Program-made: the position numbers and the translations under genes
Part shown: in pieces, positions 53,859-63,640 of the stretch
Layout of the letters: every line of letters begins with the position of its first letter
Numbering within the stretch: position 1 is the first letter of the stretch
DNA from: Pseudomonas sp. ICMP22404
GTDB lineage: Bacteria > Pseudomonadota > Gammaproteobacteria > Pseudomonadales > Pseudomonadaceae
NCBI RefSeq assembly: GCF_006227205.1
Contig: NZ_VCNG01000001.1
Location: forward strand, 741,564 to 805,563
Direction: 5' to 3'
Length of the DNA stretch: 64,000 nucleotides
The notes under the pieces: generated by a model
The model's database searches: none
Told to the model about the DNA's origin: nothing
The model's input: only the letters and a program-made list of their open reading frames with translations

Positions 53859-53964
53859 GGCACTCGACGGTTGATGGCGAACCTGAAGGCTAGCGCAAAC
53901 CGCCGGGCCAGAGCCAGCGTTGAAACATCGGGATACCTTCGGCCGCCCGATATTTCATGTTGGA

Positions 53965-54282
53965 TCAGATCACCAGGATCGCCTGGGCCAGTTGGGCATC
54001 GGTGGCATTCAATTGCGGTGCCTGTTGGCGGATGAAATCCAGAGCACTTTCCAGCTTCACGCCACGGATAGCGCCTTCGCTGGCCACGAAACTGGCGGCA
54101 TCGTCACGGGCCGCCTGGACGATTTTATTGTCCCGCAGCGAGGAGGTCGCATCGGAAGTTGCATCGGACGTGGCCTTGAGCGCGCCGACGATGGAGTCGG
54201 TGGTGACGATGAAGCTGCTGGCATTGGCATGGGCGGCTACGGCCAGCAGGGTTGCAACGCTGAGCAGACGAAGACGGATCAT
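53965..54282 (-). CDS. DUF2388 exported protein (copy 1)
   Basis: Protein of 105 aa. Signal peptide ending ANA, then TTDSIVGALKATSDATSDATSSLRDNKIVQAARDDAASFVASEGAIRGVKLESALDFIRQ. First gene of the operon. Its upstream region (54400-54485) holds two ACTGTACCTG motifs exactly 30 bp apart. Confidence 0.88.
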   Translation of the reverse strand: MIRLRLLSVATLLAVAAHANASSFIVTTDSIVGALKATSDATSDATSSLRDNKIVQAARDDAASFVASEGAIRGVKLESALDFIRQQAPQLNATDAQLAQAILVI

Positions 54283-54440
54283 GGTGAGATTCCTTGGATA
54301 ATGAGAATGCCGGTTCTGTAGCTGGAAGAGGAGACGTCTGTTCGACTCGCTTCGCCACGTTCGCCTGGATAGTAAAGTCAGATCGCGACGCAGGACAGCT
54401 TTGATAAGGGATCCCTCCAGGGTTCTGACTGCAAATCAAA

Positions 54441-54480
54441 ACTGTACCTGTAGATATGATGATCTATAAAACTGTACCTG
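54441..54480. promoter_or_regulatory. two direct ACTGTACCTG motifs upstream of DUF2388 operon
   Basis: ACTGTACCTG at 54441-54450 and 54471-54480, both preceded by AAA, 30 bp apart. The same 10-mer recurs at 54985-54994 beyond the DUF1127 gene. Spaced direct repeats of this type are characteristic of MocR/GntR-type regulators, but no such gene is in the window. Confidence 0.55.
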
Positions 54481-54517
54481 TTTGCAATCTGGCATCGAAT
54501 TTAGGGGCACTTAAACG

Positions 54518-54553
54518 ACAAGACCCGTCGCGGTTTCCCGCGACGGGTCTTGT
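54518..54553. terminator. long hairpin terminator between DUF2388 and DUF1127 genes
   Basis: Perfect 16-bp stem (ACAAGACCCGTCGCGG with its complement) and a four-base loop, downstream of the DUF1127 gene on the minus strand. Confidence 0.75.
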
Positions 54554-54609
54554 TGTGTTCAATTCGGTGCTGGCGGTGGACCCGGTGGGTCAGGGCCAGC
54601 GACGCTGAG

Positions 54610-54825
54610 TTAGCGCCAGAACGGCTTGCTCAGCTCTTCGTAGCGTTGTGCTTCGCTGATACCGGCGTCAGCCAGCAGGCGAGCATCCAGACGAGCCAGT
54701 TGATGGCGGCTGGCGATGCGGCGCTGCCACAGCATCAGGTTGGCAATAACGCGAAGAGGCAGGGAAGCCTGGTTTTTTGCAGCGTTGTCTTCGAAAAACA
54801 GCTCGGAACTGAGTGTACGTTCCAT
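54610..54825 (-). CDS. DUF1127 protein
   Basis: Protein of 71 aa from the ATG at 54825; GGAAGG is nine bases upstream, while the ATG at 54834 has no spacing to it. The C-terminal motif LARLDARLLADAGISEAQRYEELSKPFW is the DUF1127 signature (L-D-RLL-DIGI-like). Members bind RNA or membranes and link to phosphate and stress signalling in some bacteria. Arg-rich helix in LMLWQRRIASR. Confidence 0.9.
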   Translation of the reverse strand: MERTLSSELFFEDNAAKNQASLPLRVIANLMLWQRRIASRHQLARLDARLLADAGISEAQRYEELSKPFWR

Positions 54826-54834
54826 GGTTGACAT

Positions 54835-55149
54835 CCTTCCGCTTATGGCGGGATTAGGTAGTGGTTTAACTTTAACTGGTGCCCATGATCCTCTCGTTTG
54901 GCCAGACTCTGTAGATACAGTTCTCTAGTATTGTGCGCGACCAGTTAACTGTTAAAGGGCGGTGTACTGGTCCATATTAAGGCAACTGTACCTGTCTGCA
55001 CATTTATGGTGCGTTTTAGGTTGGGTTTGGGTGTAGAGCATTAAAAACCTCTAGAAAAACACCGGTACAGCAGTACAGTTTTTGTCGGTAGTCGCAGAAA
55101 AGCTTTGATTGACGAAAACTGTATGTGCCGTAGCGCCGATCCAGCTGTA
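54835..55149. promoter_or_regulatory. non-coding region with further ACTGTACCTG-like operators
   Basis: Between the DUF1127 gene and the CoA-transferase end. It holds ACTGTACCTG at 54985-54994, the palindromic pair CCGGTACAGCAGTACAGTT at 55062-55080, GTGTACTGG at 54962-54970, and AAACTGTATG at about 55113-55122. No gene seen. The motifs resemble regulator sites arrayed in front of an absent MocR-type gene. Confidence 0.5.
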
Positions 55150-56643
55150 TCAAACGGCCAACATGCGTCCGGTTTCTTCCAGGTTCTGGTGCCAACTCAG
55201 TGCATCGCGAAGGATGTGAGGCGTATGTCCACCCAAGGCGCATGCCGCTTCAAAATACTCGTTCAAGGCCTGGCGATAAGTCGGATGCACACAGTGGTCG
55301 ATGATCACTCGCGCCCGTTCCCGCGGTGCCAGGCCTCGCAGGTCGGCCAAGCCGACCTCGGTAACCAGGATGTCGACATCATGCTCGGTGTGGTCCACGT
55401 GGCTGACCATGGGGACGACGCTGGAGATGGCGCCTGCCTTGGCAATCGACTTGGTCACGAAAATCGCCAGGTGCGCGTTGCGGGCGAAGTCTCCCGAGCC
55501 GCCGATGCCATTCATCATCCGTGTCCCGCAGACATGGGTGGAGTTGACGTTGCCATACAGGTCGAACTCCAGGGCGGTATTGATGCCGATGATGCCCAGG
55601 CGGCGGACTATTTCAGGATGATTGGAAATCTCCTGTGGTCGCAGGACCAGTTTGTCCTTGTACTTCTCCAGGTTGGCGAACACATCGGCATTGCGCCGGC
55701 TCGACAGCGTAATGGAGCTGCCTGAGGCGAAGCTCAGTTTGCCGGCGTCGATCAGGTCGAACGTGGAGTCCTGCAGGACTTCGGAGTACATGGTCAGCTC
55801 TTCGAAGGGCGAATCGATCAGCCCGCACATCACGGCGTTGGCGATGTTGCCAATACCGGCCTGCAGCGGGCCAAGCTTGTTGGTCATGCGTCCGGCCGCG
55901 ACTTCGCGCTTGAAGAAATCGATCAAGTGATCGGCAATGGCCTGGGTGTCGCTGTCCGGTGGTGTGACGGTCGACGGCGAGTCGCCCTGATTGGTGATGA
56001 CAATGGCAGCGATTTTCTCCGGCGGGATCGGGATGGCGGTACTGCCGATACGGTCGTCGACCTTCACCAGGGGAATCGGTGTGCGGGTTGGGCGATAGGT
56101 TGGGATATAGATGTCGTGCAGCCCTTCCAGGTCCGGGTTGTGGGCCAGGTTGATCTCAACGATCACTTGCCGGGCGAAGATGGCAAAACTGGCGGAGTTA
56201 CCCACTGACGTGGTCGGGACGATGTGGCCTTGCTCAGTGATGGCGACGGCTTCGATCACGGCAATATCAGGCAGCTTGAGCTGGGCGTTGCGCAGTTGCT
56301 CTACGGTTTCCGAAAGATGCTGGTCGATGAACATCACTTCGCCTGCGTTGATCGCCTTGCGCAACGTGCTGTCGACCTGGAACGGCATACGCCGCGCCAG
56401 CACGCCGGCTTGAGTGAGCTCCTTGTCGAGGTCGTTACCCAGGCTCGCGCCGGTCATCAGGCTGATTTTCAGCGGGCTGACCTTGGCGCGCTCGGCCAGG
56501 GCGTGGGGGACTGCTTTCGCTTCACCGGCGCGGGTGAAGCCGCTCATGCCGACGGTCATGCCGTCCTCGATCAACAACGCTGCGTCGGCAGCGCTCATCA
56601 CTTTATCCAACAAGGAAGGCAGGCGAATGCGGTCACGGTACAT
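55150..56643 (-). CDS. acetyl-CoA hydrolase/succinyl-CoA:acetate CoA-transferase
   Basis: Protein of 497 aa with the Cat1-type arrangement: GMTVGMSGFTRAGEAKAVP at the N-terminus, GPLQAGIGNIANAV (CoA-binding Gly-rich loop), the catalytic Glu in MYSEVLQDSTFDLID, and FASGSSITLS. The C-terminal half has ALEFDLYGNVNSTHVCGTRMMNGIGGSGDFARN. Such enzymes shuttle CoA between acetate and succinyl-CoA or hydrolyse acetyl-CoA. No helper genes are nearby. Confidence 0.93.
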   Translation of the reverse strand: MYRDRIRLPSLLDKVMSAADAALLIEDGMTVGMSGFTRAGEAKAVPHALAERAKVSPLKISLMTGASLGNDLDKELTQAGVLARRMPFQVDSTLRKAINAGEVMFIDQHLSETVEQLRNAQLKLPDIAVIEAVAITEQGHIVPTTSVGNSASFAIFARQVIVEINLAHNPDLEGLHDIYIPTYRPTRTPIPLVKVDDRIGSTAIPIPPEKIAAIVITNQGDSPSTVTPPDSDTQAIADHLIDFFKREVAAGRMTNKLGPLQAGIGNIANAVMCGLIDSPFEELTMYSEVLQDSTFDLIDAGKLSFASGSSITLSSRRNADVFANLEKYKDKLVLRPQEISNHPEIVRRLGIIGINTALEFDLYGNVNSTHVCGTRMMNGIGGSGDFARNAHLAIFVTKSIAKAGAISSVVPMVSHVDHTEHDVDILVTEVGLADLRGLAPRERARVIIDHCVHPTYRQALNEYFEAACALGGHTPHILRDALSWHQNLEETGRMLAV

Positions 56644-56800
56644 GAAGTGTTTTCTCGGGCTGGGAGCATGGATGCGCAGTCTAGTGAATTCGCGCGGTAC
56701 CCGACCCGCGACAAAAGTCGCATTTTAGGCGTCTATTACGAGGGTTTCAGGCAAAACATCATTACCGGATCGGTAACATCGGGCCTTGATACAAATCAAA

Positions 56801-56826
56801 ACGCCCCGACAAGTCGGGGCGTTTCA
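56801..56826. terminator. terminator after pntB
   Basis: ACGCCCCGAC-AA-GTCGGGGCGT palindromic hairpin flanked by AAAA and TTT, 16 bases beyond the pntB stop on the minus strand. Confidence 0.85.
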
Positions 56827-56841
56827 GTGAAGCAGAGAGCG

Positions 56842-58278
56842 TTATTCCACGGCTTTGACCATGTCTTCGATGACTTTCTTGGCGTCACCGAACACCATCA
56901 TGGTCTTGTCCAGATAGAACAGCTCGTTGTCCAGGCCGGCATAGCCGCTGGCCATGGAGCGCTTGTTGACGATGATGGTCTTGGCCTTGAAGGCCTCGAG
57001 GATCGGCATGCCGGCAATCGGCGATTTCGGATCGTTCTTCGCCGCCGGGTTGACCACGTCGTTGGCGCCGAGCACCAGGACCACGTCGGCCTGGCCGAAC
57101 TCGGAGTTGATGTCCTCCATCTCGAACACCTGGTCGTATGGCACTTCAGCCTCGGCCAGCAACACGTTCATGTGCCCGGGCATGCGACCGGCCACGGGGT
57201 GGATCGCGTACTTCACGGTCACGCCATGGTGAGTCAGCTTCTCGGTCAGCTCTTTCAAGGCATGCTGCGCCCGGGCCACCGCCAGGCCATAGCCCGGCAC
57301 GATGATCACGGTATCGGCGTTGGTCAGCAGGAACGTTGCGTCATCCGCCGAGCCGGATTTCACCGGACGCGCTTCTTTCGAGCCGGCCGGACCTGCCGCA
57401 TCGGCGCTGTTGCCGAAGCCGCCCAGCAGCACGTTGAAGAACGAACGGTTCATCGCCTTGCACATGATGTACGAGAGGATCGCACCGCTTGAGCCCACCA
57501 GGGAGCCGGCGATGATCAGCATCGAGTTGTTCAGCGAGAAACCGATACCGGCCGCAGCCCAGCCCGAATAGCTGTTGAGCATCGACACCACCACCGGCAT
57601 GTCCGCACCGCCGATGGGGATGATGATCAGCACGCCCAGCACGAATGCCAGAGCCAGCATCAGGGCAAATGCGCTGAAGTTGCCCGTGACCATGAACGTT
57701 ACGCCCAGTCCCAGTGTGGCCAGGCCCAGGATCAGGTTGAGCTTGTGCTGGCCGCCGAACTGCACCGGCGCGCCTTGGAACAGGCGGAACTTGTACTTGC
57801 CGGACAGTTTGCCGAAGGCGATCACCGAACCGGAGAAAGTGATTGCACCGATCGCCGCGCCGAGGAACAGCTCCAGGCGGTTACCGGCCGGAATCGAGTC
57901 GCCCAGTTGCTTGACGATGCCCAGGGATTGCGGCTCGACGACGGCGGCGATGGCGATGAACACGGCCGCCAGGCCGATCATGCTGTGCATGAACGCCACC
58001 AGCTCCGGCATCTTGGTCATCTCGACGCGTTTGGCCATGATCGAGCCTGCGGTGCCGCCGATCAGCAGGCCGACGATGACATAGCCGATGCCCGCGGTTG
58101 CAAGCTCGGCCCCCAGCTTATAGATGAGGCCCACGGTCGTGGCGATCGCCAGCGCCATGCCGAGCATGCCGAACAGATTGCCGCGACGGGATGTAGTCGG
58201 GTGCGACAGGCCCTTGAGGGCCTGGATGAAACAGATCGACGCGATCAGGTACAGCGTCGTTACCAGGTTCATGCTCAT
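56842..58278 (-). CDS. pntB: NAD(P) transhydrogenase subunit beta
   Basis: Protein of 478 aa. N-terminal half has nine membrane helices (proton channel), and the C-terminal half is the NADP-binding domain with VIIVPGYGLAVARAQHAL, HPVAGRMPGHMNVLLAEA and VLVLGANDVVNPAAKNDP. It pairs with the pntAA and pntAB products, coupling proton flow to NADPH formation. It overlaps the pntAB stop by one base. Confidence 0.97.
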   Translation of the reverse strand: MSMNLVTTLYLIASICFIQALKGLSHPTTSRRGNLFGMLGMALAIATTVGLIYKLGAELATAGIGYVIVGLLIGGTAGSIMAKRVEMTKMPELVAFMHSMIGLAAVFIAIAAVVEPQSLGIVKQLGDSIPAGNRLELFLGAAIGAITFSGSVIAFGKLSGKYKFRLFQGAPVQFGGQHKLNLILGLATLGLGVTFMVTGNFSAFALMLALAFVLGVLIIIPIGGADMPVVVSMLNSYSGWAAAGIGFSLNNSMLIIAGSLVGSSGAILSYIMCKAMNRSFFNVLLGGFGNSADAAGPAGSKEARPVKSGSADDATFLLTNADTVIIVPGYGLAVARAQHALKELTEKLTHHGVTVKYAIHPVAGRMPGHMNVLLAEAEVPYDQVFEMEDINSEFGQADVVLVLGANDVVNPAAKNDPKSPIAGMPILEAFKAKTIIVNKRSMASGYAGLDNELFYLDKTMMVFGDAKKVIEDMVKAVE

Positions 58279-58598
58279 TACTTGGGCGCCTCTTCTTTTG
58301 CTTTCGGGGCTTTTTTCTTGAACATCTCAAGCATGCGGCGCGTCACCAGGAAGCCACCGAATACGTTGACCGCGGCCAGGGCCACAGCCAGGGTGCCCAT
58401 GGTCTTGCCCAGCGGTGTCACGGTCAGCGCGGCGGCGAGCATCGCGCCGACGATCACGATCGCCGAAATGGCGTTGGTCACGGCCATCAAGGGGGTGTGC
58501 AGTGCAGGCGTTACGTTCCAGACCACGTGGTAACCGACATAAATCGCCAGCACGAAGATGATCAGGTTGTAGATACCGGGGGAGATAAGCTCTTCCAT
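58278..58598 (-). CDS. pntAB: NAD(P) transhydrogenase subunit alpha 2 (membrane)
   Basis: Protein of 106 aa with three helices and the motif [27 protein letters not shown], the membrane domain of the alpha subunit made as its own polypeptide, as in most pseudomonads. Basic C-terminus. The first gene in the order is pntAA, 15 bp away. Confidence 0.96.
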   Translation of the reverse strand: MEELISPGIYNLIIFVLAIYVGYHVVWNVTPALHTPLMAVTNAISAIVIVGAMLAAALTVTPLGKTMGTLAVALAAVNVFGGFLVTRRMLEMFKKKAPKAKEEAPK

Positions 58599-58613
58599 TG
58601 TCTGAATCCCTGC

Positions 58614-59735
58614 TTAGGCGTTTTTGCGGATGACCTGGCCGTCGCGGCACATCAGGCACGCGGCGACGATGTCGTCTTCCAGGTTCACGTCGAACTGACC
58701 TTCCTTGGTGAAGACCAGCTTCAGGAAGTCCAGCAGGTTACGGGCATACAGTGCCGAAGCGTCGGCTGCGACTTCACCGGCCAGGTTGGTCGGGCCGACG
58801 ATGGTCACGCCGTTCTCGACAACCACCTGATCGGCCACGGTCAGCGGGCAGTTGCCACCCTGGGCTGCCGCGAGGTCAATGACCACCGAGCCGGGTTTCA
58901 TCTGTGCCACGGTTTCGGCGCTCAGCAAGGTCGGTGCCTTGCGGCCGGGGATCAGCGCGGTAGTGATGACGATGTCAGCCTGCTTGGCGCGTTCGTGCAC
59001 AGCCTGGGCCTGGCGTTGCATCCAGCTTGCGGGCATGGGGCGAGCGTAGCCGCCGACACCGACGGCGCATTCGCGTTCTTCGTCGGTTTCATAAGGCACG
59101 TCGACGAACTTGGCACCAAGGGATTCGATCTGTTCCTTCACCGCCGGACGCACGTCCGAAGCTTCGATCACCGCGCCCAGGCGTTTAGCCGTGGCAATCG
59201 CCTGCAACCCGGCCACGCCCGCGCCGAGAATCAGCACGCGCGCCGCTTTCACGGTGCCTGCCGCCGTCATCAGCATTGGCATGAAGCGAGGGTAGTAGTG
59301 CGCGGCCAGCAGCACGGCCTTATAGCCGGCGATGTTGGCTTGGGACGACAGCACATCCAAGCTCTGGGCGCGGGAGGTGCGCGGCGCTGCTTCGAGGGCG
59401 AACGCGGTGATGCCGCACTCGGCCAGCTTGGCGATGGTTTCGTTGTTGAACGGATTGAGCATGCCCACCAGAACGGTGCCGCTCTTGATCAGCGTCAGTT
59501 CGCTATCGCTGGGAGCAACCACCTTGAGGATCAGTTCGGCCCCGAACGCCTCGCTGGCGCTGCCAATGGTCGCGCCTGCGGCCTCATAGGCACTGTCGAT
59601 AACGCTGGCCTTGAGACCCGCGCCGCTTTGAACAGTGACTTTATGACCTTGGCCGATCAGCTTCTTGATGGTTTCCGGGGTAGCAGCAACCCGTGTTTCA
59701 CCCGTCTGGGTTTCGAGAGGAACACCAATGTGCAC
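58614..59735 (-). CDS. pntAA: NAD(P) transhydrogenase subunit alpha 1 (NAD-binding)
   Basis: Protein of 373 aa from a GTG at 59735 (AGGAG seven bases upstream); the track to 59810 has no ribosome site. Starts MHIGVPLETQTGETRVAATPETI, and has the NAD motif VLILGAGVAGLQAIATAKRLGAV and IEASDVRP. Soluble domain I that binds NADH. First gene of pntAA-pntAB-pntB. Confidence 0.97.
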   Translation of the reverse strand: MHIGVPLETQTGETRVAATPETIKKLIGQGHKVTVQSGAGLKASVIDSAYEAAGATIGSASEAFGAELILKVVAPSDSELTLIKSGTVLVGMLNPFNNETIAKLAECGITAFALEAAPRTSRAQSLDVLSSQANIAGYKAVLLAAHYYPRFMPMLMTAAGTVKAARVLILGAGVAGLQAIATAKRLGAVIEASDVRPAVKEQIESLGAKFVDVPYETDEERECAVGVGGYARPMPASWMQRQAQAVHERAKQADIVITTALIPGRKAPTLLSAETVAQMKPGSVVIDLAAAQGGNCPLTVADQVVVENGVTIVGPTNLAGEVAADASALYARNLLDFLKLVFTKEGQFDVNLEDDIVAACLMCRDGQVIRKNA

Positions 59736-59973
59736 GTCAAATCTCCTGCGTGATCTTATTGAGTAAACCCATGCACTTCGGATGGTGCGACTGGGGCGGC
59801 GGATCAGCACGATCCCGCCGAATCAGGCGGGGCGCGGCATTTTGCAGGCGAAAATACAACCCTTCAAGGGATTATGACGGGTGACGAAAAATTAACTACA
59901 AGTCACCCTGTGACCGAATGTCGCAATCATCGGGTCATATCCCCTGTAGGCCGTGCCTTTCAAGGATTCAGGC
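59736..59973. other. intergenic region upstream of pntAA
   Basis: Contains the presumed pnt promoter. No motif could be identified with confidence. Several short ORFs on both strands lack support. Confidence 0.4.
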
Positions 59974-60156
59974 TCAAATTGATAAATTTTCCCATCGGCC
60001 AGATGAATGAGCCGTAATGAGCGGGGCGATATGGCTCAAAGCCACGTATTTGAACGCTTCTGAGACTACTGTACTGATTTCTGAACAGATTGACTGATTG
60101 CGACAAAAACTTATATCTGTAGCGCTTTTTATTAGCTTACTACCGGAGTCAGTCAT
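59974..60156 (-). CDS. possible 60-aa ORF after gcdR
   Basis: Begins 14 bases after the gcdR stop with AAGGA eight bases before its ATG, so it could be translated from the same transcript. The sequence (MTDSGSKLIKSATDISF...) shows no family and its codon use is not typical. Probably either a short orphan protein or noise. Confidence 0.2.
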   Translation of the reverse strand: MTDSGSKLIKSATDISFCRNQSICSEISTVVSEAFKYVALSHIAPLITAHSSGRWENLSI

Positions 60157-60170
60157 GACTCATTTCCTTA

Positions 60171-61067
60171 TTAATCAGGCACGTAGCCCCTGGCCTGGCC
60201 TACCAGCCAATCACGAAAAGCTCGCAGCGATGCAGATTCGACCTTTCGTTCCGGGATCATCAGGTAATAGGCCTTGATGCTCGATAGCGCGTTGCTGTTG
60301 GCAACGACCAAGCGTTTTTCCGCCAGCTCCCGCTGGATCAGGAAGGGCGGAATCAAGGCTATTCCCATGTCGTGCATGGCGGCCTGGGCAAGCATGGGGA
60401 ATAGTTCATAACGCGGGCCTGTCAGGTCGCGGGCAACATTGAGGTCCTGCGCGTTGAACCACTGGCGCCAGGCATATGGACGGGTGGTTTGCTGCAGCAG
60501 GGGTAACTCGGCAATGGCTTGCGGTGTCAGGTTGCTGCGGTCGCCCAATAGCGCGGGGCTACAGACTGGCATGGGATTTTCACCCATGAGTTTGTGGGAT
60601 TCGGTGCCGGACCAGTCGGCGTCGCCAAAATAGATGGCGGCGTCAAAGTCCGTGTCCGCAAACAGAAAGGGGCGCGTGCGATTGGTCAGGTTGACGGTGA
60701 CTTCCGGATGTTGCTTCTGGAAATCCTTCAGGCGCGGTAACAGCCATTGGGTCCCAAACGTGGGAACCACGGCCAGCTCAATCACGTTTGCGCCGGTGTG
60801 CCCCATCACCGAGAGCGTATCGCGCTCGACGGCGTCCAACTGGGTGGCAACCCGGCGGCTATAGGACAGGCCGGCTTCAGTCAGTTTGACGCCGCGCCGC
60901 GAACGTCGGAACAACTCCACGCTGAGAAAATCCTCCAGGCTGGCGATCTGTCGGCAGATCGCCCCTTGGGTGAGCGAAAGCTCCTGCGCGGCCTTGGTGA
61001 AGCTCTCATGGCGTGCGGCGGCTTCGAAGCTGATCAGTGCGGCGGTGCTGGGTATCTTTCTACGCAT
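60171..61067 (-). CDS. gcdR: LysR-type regulator of glutarate degradation (GcdR-like)
   Basis: Protein of 298 aa from the ATG at 61067 (GAGGTC upstream; the ATG at 61082 gives five extra residues). LysR helix-turn-helix: STAALISFEAAARHESFTKAAQELSLTQGAICRQIASLE. Effector domain follows. It is divergent from gcdH with a 157-bp gap, as in the pseudomonad GcdR-gcdHG arrangement in which glutarate or glutaryl-CoA activates. The effector identity is family knowledge. Confidence 0.9.
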   Translation of the reverse strand: MRRKIPSTAALISFEAAARHESFTKAAQELSLTQGAICRQIASLEDFLSVELFRRSRRGVKLTEAGLSYSRRVATQLDAVERDTLSVMGHTGANVIELAVVPTFGTQWLLPRLKDFQKQHPEVTVNLTNRTRPFLFADTDFDAAIYFGDADWSGTESHKLMGENPMPVCSPALLGDRSNLTPQAIAELPLLQQTTRPYAWRQWFNAQDLNVARDLTGPRYELFPMLAQAAMHDMGIALIPPFLIQRELAEKRLVVANSNALSSIKAYYLMIPERKVESASLRAFRDWLVGQARGYVPD

Positions 61068-61224
61068 GTACGGAGACCTCACTGGTCGGCGGCATAAACA
61101 GGGCTTTTGACGTTTACGGAGTGAGAAATTAGCACAAGCACATGCGTAATCGTCGTTTGCCCTCGTAGGAAAGCGCGCCTAGGATCAATCCACGATTTTT
61201 CATTTGATTGGCGAGGATTTTTTC

Positions 61225-62406
61225 ATGGCCGGTAAAGCGAGCTTCAACTGGATCGATCCATTGTTGCTGGACCAGCAACTCACCGAAGAAGAGCGCATGA
61301 TCCGCGACACTGCCCAGCAGTTCGCCCAGCAGAAGCTTGCGCCCCGGGTGCTGGAAGCGTTCCGTCATGAAAAAACCGACCCGGCGATCTTTCGTGAGAT
61401 GGGTGAAGTGGGACTGCTGGGCGCCACCATTCCGGAGCAGTACGGCGGCAGTGGTTTGAACTACGTCAGCTACGGCCTGATCGCTCGTGAAGTAGAGCGG
61501 GTCGACTCCGGCTACCGCTCGATGATGAGTGTGCAATCTTCGTTGGTCATGGTGCCTATCAACGAGTTTGGCACCGAAGCCCAGAAGCAGAAGTACCTGC
61601 CGAAGCTGGCCTCCGGTGAGTGGATCGGTTGCTTCGGTTTGACCGAGCCGAACCATGGTTCCGACCCGGGCGCGATGATCACTCGTGCGCGCAAAGTCGA
61701 AGGCGGCTACAGCCTGACGGGCAGTAAGATGTGGATCACCAACAGTCCGATTGCCGATGTGTTTGTCGTGTGGGGCAAGGACGACGCCGGTGATATCCGC
61801 GGTTTTGTACTGGAGAAAGGCTGGAAGGGCCTGAGCGCGCCGGCCATCCATGGCAAGGTCGGGCTGCGGGCTTCCATTACCGGCGAGATCGTCATGGACA
61901 ACGTGTTTGTTCCGGAAGAGAACATCTTCCCGGATGTGCGTGGTCTGAAAGGTCCGTTTACCTGCCTGAACTCGGCACGCTACGGCATTTCCTGGGGCGC
62001 CTTGGGCGCCGCGGAGTTCTGCTGGCACACCGCTCGTCAATACACCCTGGATCGCCAGCAGTTTGGTCGTCCCTTGGCGGCCAACCAGTTGATCCAGAAG
62101 AAACTGGCCGATATGCAGACTGAAATCACCCTCGCCCTGCAAGGATGCCTGCGTCTGGGGCGTATGAAAGATGAAGGCTCGGCGGCGGTGGAGATCACTT
62201 CGATCATGAAGCGCAACTCCTGCGGCAAATCCCTGGATATCGCGCGTATGGCGCGGGACATGCTGGGTGGCAATGGCATTTCCGATGAGTTCGGCATTGC
62301 CCGTCATCTGGTGAACCTTGAAGTGGTGAACACCTATGAGGGGACACACGACGTTCATGCGCTGATCCTCGGTCGCGCGCAAACCGGTATCCAGGCGTTC
62401 TATTAA
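61225..62406 (+). CDS. gcdH: glutaryl-CoA dehydrogenase
   Basis: Protein of 393 aa from the ATG at 61225 (GAGG eight bases upstream). Acyl-CoA dehydrogenase fold: [36 protein letters not shown], and the catalytic Glu in [16 protein letters not shown]. It oxidises and decarboxylates glutaryl-CoA to crotonyl-CoA with FAD, in lysine and glutarate catabolism. Second gene of the route follows 13 bp downstream. Confidence 0.96.
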   Translation: MAGKASFNWIDPLLLDQQLTEEERMIRDTAQQFAQQKLAPRVLEAFRHEKTDPAIFREMGEVGLLGATIPEQYGGSGLNYVSYGLIAREVERVDSGYRSMMSVQSSLVMVPINEFGTEAQKQKYLPKLASGEWIGCFGLTEPNHGSDPGAMITRARKVEGGYSLTGSKMWITNSPIADVFVVWGKDDAGDIRGFVLEKGWKGLSAPAIHGKVGLRASITGEIVMDNVFVPEENIFPDVRGLKGPFTCLNSARYGISWGALGAAEFCWHTARQYTLDRQQFGRPLAANQLIQKKLADMQTEITLALQGCLRLGRMKDEGSAAVEITSIMKRNSCGKSLDIARMARDMLGGNGISDEFGIARHLVNLEVVNTYEGTHDVHALILGRAQTGIQAFY

Positions 62407-62419
62407 TAGGAGAACGGCC

Positions 62420-63640
62420 ATGGGCGCACTTTCGCACCTGCGGGTACTGGATTTATCGAGAGTCCTGGCCGGGCCGTGGGCCGGCCAGATCCTGGCGGAC
62501 CTGGGGGCGGAGGTTATCAAGGTCGAGCGCCCGGGCAATGGCGACGACACGCGTGCCTGGGGGCCGCCCTTCCTGAAGGATGGGCGGGGCGAAAATACGA
62601 CCGAGGCGGCTTATTACTTATCGGCCAATCGCAACAAGCAATCGGTCACCATCGACTTCACCCGACCCGAGGGGCAGAACCTGGTGCGGGAGCTGGCAGC
62701 CAAGTCCGACATCCTGATCGAGAACTTCAAGGTCGGTGGGCTTGCAGCTTATGGCCTGGACTACGACTCGCTGAAGGCGATCAACCCGCGGTTGATCTAT
62801 TGCTCGATCACCGGGTTTGGCCAGACCGGTCCTTATGCAAAGCGCGCCGGTTATGACTTCATGATCCAGGGCCTGGGGGGGCTGATGAGTCTCACCGGTC
62901 GGCCCGAGGGCGATGAGGGGGCCGGGCCGGTGAAGGTCGGGGTGGCACTGACGGATATCCTCACGGGACTCTATTCGACTGCTGCAATCCTGGCGGCACT
63001 GGCTCACCGCGACCAGGCCGGTGACGGTCAGCATATCGACATGGCCTTGCTGGACGTTCAAGTGGCTTGCCTGGCCAACCAGGCGATGAACTACCTGACG
63101 ACAGGCAATGCGCCGAAACGATTGGGCAACGCTCACCCCAATATCGTGCCTTATCAGGATTTTCCTACGGCTGATGGCGACTTCATTCTTACCGTGGGTA
63201 ACGACGGCCAGTTCCGCAAGTTTGCTGAAGTCGCTGGTCAACCGCAGTGGGCTGATGATCCTCGTTTTGTAACGAACAAGCAGCGGGTGGCGAACCGAGC
63301 GGTACTGATCCCGTTGATTCGCCAGGCGACGGTGTTCAAGACCACTGCTGAATGGGTGGCCCAGTTGGAGCAGGCCGGAGTGCCCTGCGGGCCGATCAAC
63401 GATCTGGAGCAGGTGTTTGCCGATCCGCAGGTGCGGGCTCGCGGACTGGCAATGGAGTTGCCTCACGCGTTGGCCGGTAAGGTGCCCCAGGTAGCCAGCC
63501 CGATTCGCTTGTCCAAGACGCCCGTGGAATACCGTCGTGCGCCTCCGTTGTTGGGGGAACACACGCTGGAGGTGTTGCAGCGTGTGCTTGGCTTGGATGA
63601 AGCGGCTGTAACTGCTTTTAAGGAGGACGGAGTCATTTGA
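62420..63640 (+). CDS. CaiB/BaiF glutarate CoA-transferase
   Basis: Protein of 406 aa, class III CoA-transferase: LRVLDLSRVLAGPWAGQILADLGAEVIKVERP at the start, SVTIDFTRPEGQNL, DILIENFKVGG and YDFMIQGLGGLMSLTG, with the conserved Asp in VALTDILTGLYS. In pseudomonads this gene follows gcdH and activates glutarate with CoA from succinyl-CoA. AGGAG upstream. Last gene before the rRNA operon. Confidence 0.93.
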   Translation: MGALSHLRVLDLSRVLAGPWAGQILADLGAEVIKVERPGNGDDTRAWGPPFLKDGRGENTTEAAYYLSANRNKQSVTIDFTRPEGQNLVRELAAKSDILIENFKVGGLAAYGLDYDSLKAINPRLIYCSITGFGQTGPYAKRAGYDFMIQGLGGLMSLTGRPEGDEGAGPVKVGVALTDILTGLYSTAAILAALAHRDQAGDGQHIDMALLDVQVACLANQAMNYLTTGNAPKRLGNAHPNIVPYQDFPTADGDFILTVGNDGQFRKFAEVAGQPQWADDPRFVTNKQRVANRAVLIPLIRQATVFKTTAEWVAQLEQAGVPCGPINDLEQVFADPQVRARGLAMELPHALAGKVPQVASPIRLSKTPVEYRRAPPLLGEHTLEVLQRVLGLDEAAVTAFKEDGVI

